Positions 63,201 through 64,000 of a stretch of DNA of 64,000 nt are shown here, one piece after another (the stretch's first letter is position 1; every line of letters starts with the position of its first letter). Made by a program: the position numbers and the translations under genes. Location of the stretch: the NCBI GenBank assembly GCA_001972305.1, contig BDDD01001950.1, forward strand, positions 23,307-87,306, in the 5' to 3' direction. This stretch comes from Cephalotus follicularis. Lineage: Eukaryota > Streptophyta > Magnoliopsida > Oxalidales > Cephalotaceae. The notes beneath the pieces are model-generated. The model was not told the DNA's origin. It ran no database searches and worked only from the letters and a program-made list of their open reading frames with translations.

Positions 63201-63368
63201 ATGGTTGTTTTAGGGTTTCTTAAGTTTCATACTTCACCAATTGTTCATCCATTCATCCCTAAGAAATTACCAATCACAATTTATAACAATTGGACACTAA
63301 ATTCAAATGAGTGCACATTTTATTAATCAATATTACAATGTACACGAATTGAATTTGCAGTTATTACA

Positions 63369-63384
63369 TTCCCCCCTCCTTAAA
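63369..63384 (-). promoter_or_regulatory. Polypurine tract of the chromovirus
   Basis: The minus strand reads CTTTAAGGAGGGGGGAA and then the LTR start TGTAATAACTGC. Just upstream is ATTCGAGGACAAATTTTC, the block usually seen in Tekay/Del elements between the polyprotein stop and the polypurine tract. Confidence 0.88.
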
Positions 63385-63414
63385 GAAAATTTGTCCTCGA
63401 ATTTAGCCCTTGCA

Positions 63415-63543
63415 TTACATTCCGAACAAGTGGGGAAATGTCTCGCTCATTTCTTCTTCACGCTCCCACGTAGCTTCCTCCACTCCGTGAAAACGCCACA
63501 ACACATTTTCCATAGGAATGGTCTTGTTCCCTAGGACCTTTTC
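63415..63543 (-). pseudogene. C-terminal end of Ty3/gypsy integrase with chromodomain, interrupted
   Basis: The minus strand encodes the last 42 residues of the polyprotein and its TAA stop at 63415-63417. The frame contains KVLGNKTIPMENVLW, then HGVEEATWEREEEM, then FPHLFGM. This is the characteristic tail of plant chromoviruses (family consensus roughly VLRNK-IP-VKVLW, EEATWE-E, PHLF): a chromodomain C-terminal to integrase, which in such elements can direct insertion to heterochromatin marked by histone H3 lysine 9 methylation. The stop lies about 30 bp before the polypurine tract, as is usual for the Tekay clade. The frame is open up to 63543, where another LTR element begins, so the rest of gag-pol is separated from this end by that insertion and lies beyond the window. 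I call it a broken element gene, not a host gene. Confidence 0.88.
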
Positions 63544-64000
63544 TGTTGACGATTAAGTCTCAATCCTTGTTTTGATGATAACATATTTGCATCTAACTAA
63601 GTTACTTGATGTGCAAGGAATTACAAGTTGAATATCAAAGTCTAAAACCTATCTGCAGAAAAAGAAGTCGACTCCTTTCCAAATAGCATCGACGCCTTTT
63701 GTACAGGATTAACTGCAAAGAAAACATCGTCCTTCCAGTAATGGCATCGACGTCCGTACCAAAAGACATCGACTACTTCTTAAAGACGTCGACTACTTTC
63801 ATGAAGACATCGACCACTTCCAGGATAACATCGACGCGTTTAGTCGTTTTCCAAACCAGAAGCTACTGTATGGAATTGCACTCAAAGACATCGATCCTCA
63901 GACAAAGACATCGACGTCCAAGTAAAAGACATCGACGCCTTAAAATAGAGATCGACGCCATTTTCATAATTCCCAGAAAAAGCATCGACGCCAAGGGAAG
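63544..64000 (+). mobile_element. Start of an LTR retrotransposon nested in the integrase gene
   Basis: Sequence changes abruptly inside the chromodomain frame at TGTTGACGATTAAGTC. The TG start, then CAATCCTTGTTTTGATGATA near the terminus, resembles the LTR starts of plant Ty1/copia elements of the SIRE/Maximus type. That assignment comes from recollection of the family and is tentative. The presumed left target site is TTTTC (63539-63543), and the right end lies outside the window. From 63664 on it is dominated by RTCGAC motifs. Confidence 0.65.
63664..63997. repeat. Dense RTCGAC motif cluster (nested LTR)
   Basis: About 13 copies in 330 bp, the densest cluster in the window: AAGTCGACTCC, AGCATCGACGCC, GGCATCGACGTCC, GACATCGACTAC, GACGTCGACTAC, GACATCGACCAC, AACATCGACGCG, GACATCGATCC, GACATCGACGTCC, GACATCGACGCC and others. 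It continues to the window edge. Confidence 0.85.

Larger units (their letters stand above)
60745..63368 (-). repeat. 3' LTR of a Tekay-like chromovirus, 2624 bp
   Basis: On the plus strand it starts TGTCACACCCCGTTTTTC directly after the satellite (preceding bases GGTAA, the presumed target site) and ends GCAGTTATTACA. A polypurine tract abuts its right side, so it is the 3' LTR of a minus-strand element extending right. It shares terminus type and the block at 61094-61127 with the solo LTR at 35681. Two clusters of AGTCGACTG lie inside (61943-62057, 63122-63200). A possible TATA-like string on the minus strand is near 62857 (CTTTATATCAAC). The rest of this non-coding stretch shows nothing else I can name. 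Confidence 0.87.

Noticed and set aside
1-64000. tRNA, rRNA, telomere repeats, host exons with splice signals, or a complete gag-pol.
   Set aside because: I looked for these and saw none. The tRNA-like strings are only the 11-base primer-binding sites, and the only retrotransposon coding sequence is the chromodomain tail at 63415-63543.

Overview
This window looks like plant nuclear heterochromatin with no host protein-coding or RNA gene that I can support. The plant assignment rests on the retrotransposon types: long LTRs starting TG and ending CA, initiator-Met-tRNA primer sites of the TGGTATCAGAG type, and a Ty3/gypsy chromodomain integrase tail of the Tekay/Del kind. I cannot name the species.

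About 43.5 kb of the 64 kb is one tandem satellite, split into four blocks (1-13580, 17634-19118, 29532-35680, 38428-60744). The basic repeat is about 398 bp and consists of four diverged subunits of about 100 bp, here called A, B, C and D, in fixed order. Above this is a higher-order repeat of about 3.57 kb (nine 398-bp units). It is clearest as two adjacent copies at 6438-10009 and 10010-13580. Short open reading frames in the satellite recur only because the repeat recurs.

Five LTR-retrotransposon insertions, two of them nested in other elements, interrupt the array or its right edge. (1) 13581-17633 is a damaged minus-strand element with one complete LTR, a primer-binding site, a short non-coding internal part, a 25-N assembly gap and a truncated second LTR. 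(2) 19119-29531 is a minus-strand element with LTRs, polypurine tract, primer site and CTTGG target duplication, but only about 1.9 kb of non-coding internal sequence; its right LTR contains a 3.6-kb solo LTR (24357-27979, duplication CATAT). (3) 35681-38427 is a plus-strand solo LTR (duplication GTTTG). (4) From 60745 to the right edge runs a minus-strand Tekay-like chromovirus: complete 3' LTR, polypurine tract and the last 42 codons of the chromodomain polyprotein, cut by (5) another LTR element starting at 63544 and leaving the window.

The most unusual signal is a class of short near-palindromic motif clusters (core RTCGAC, often as AAAGACATCGACGTCTTT) found in five otherwise dissimilar LTR elements and absent from the satellite. 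Other informative structures are a tandem duplication that dates a solo LTR insertion, a reconstructable deletion of about 1.03 kb of satellite beside element 1, and an out-of-register 850-bp duplication.
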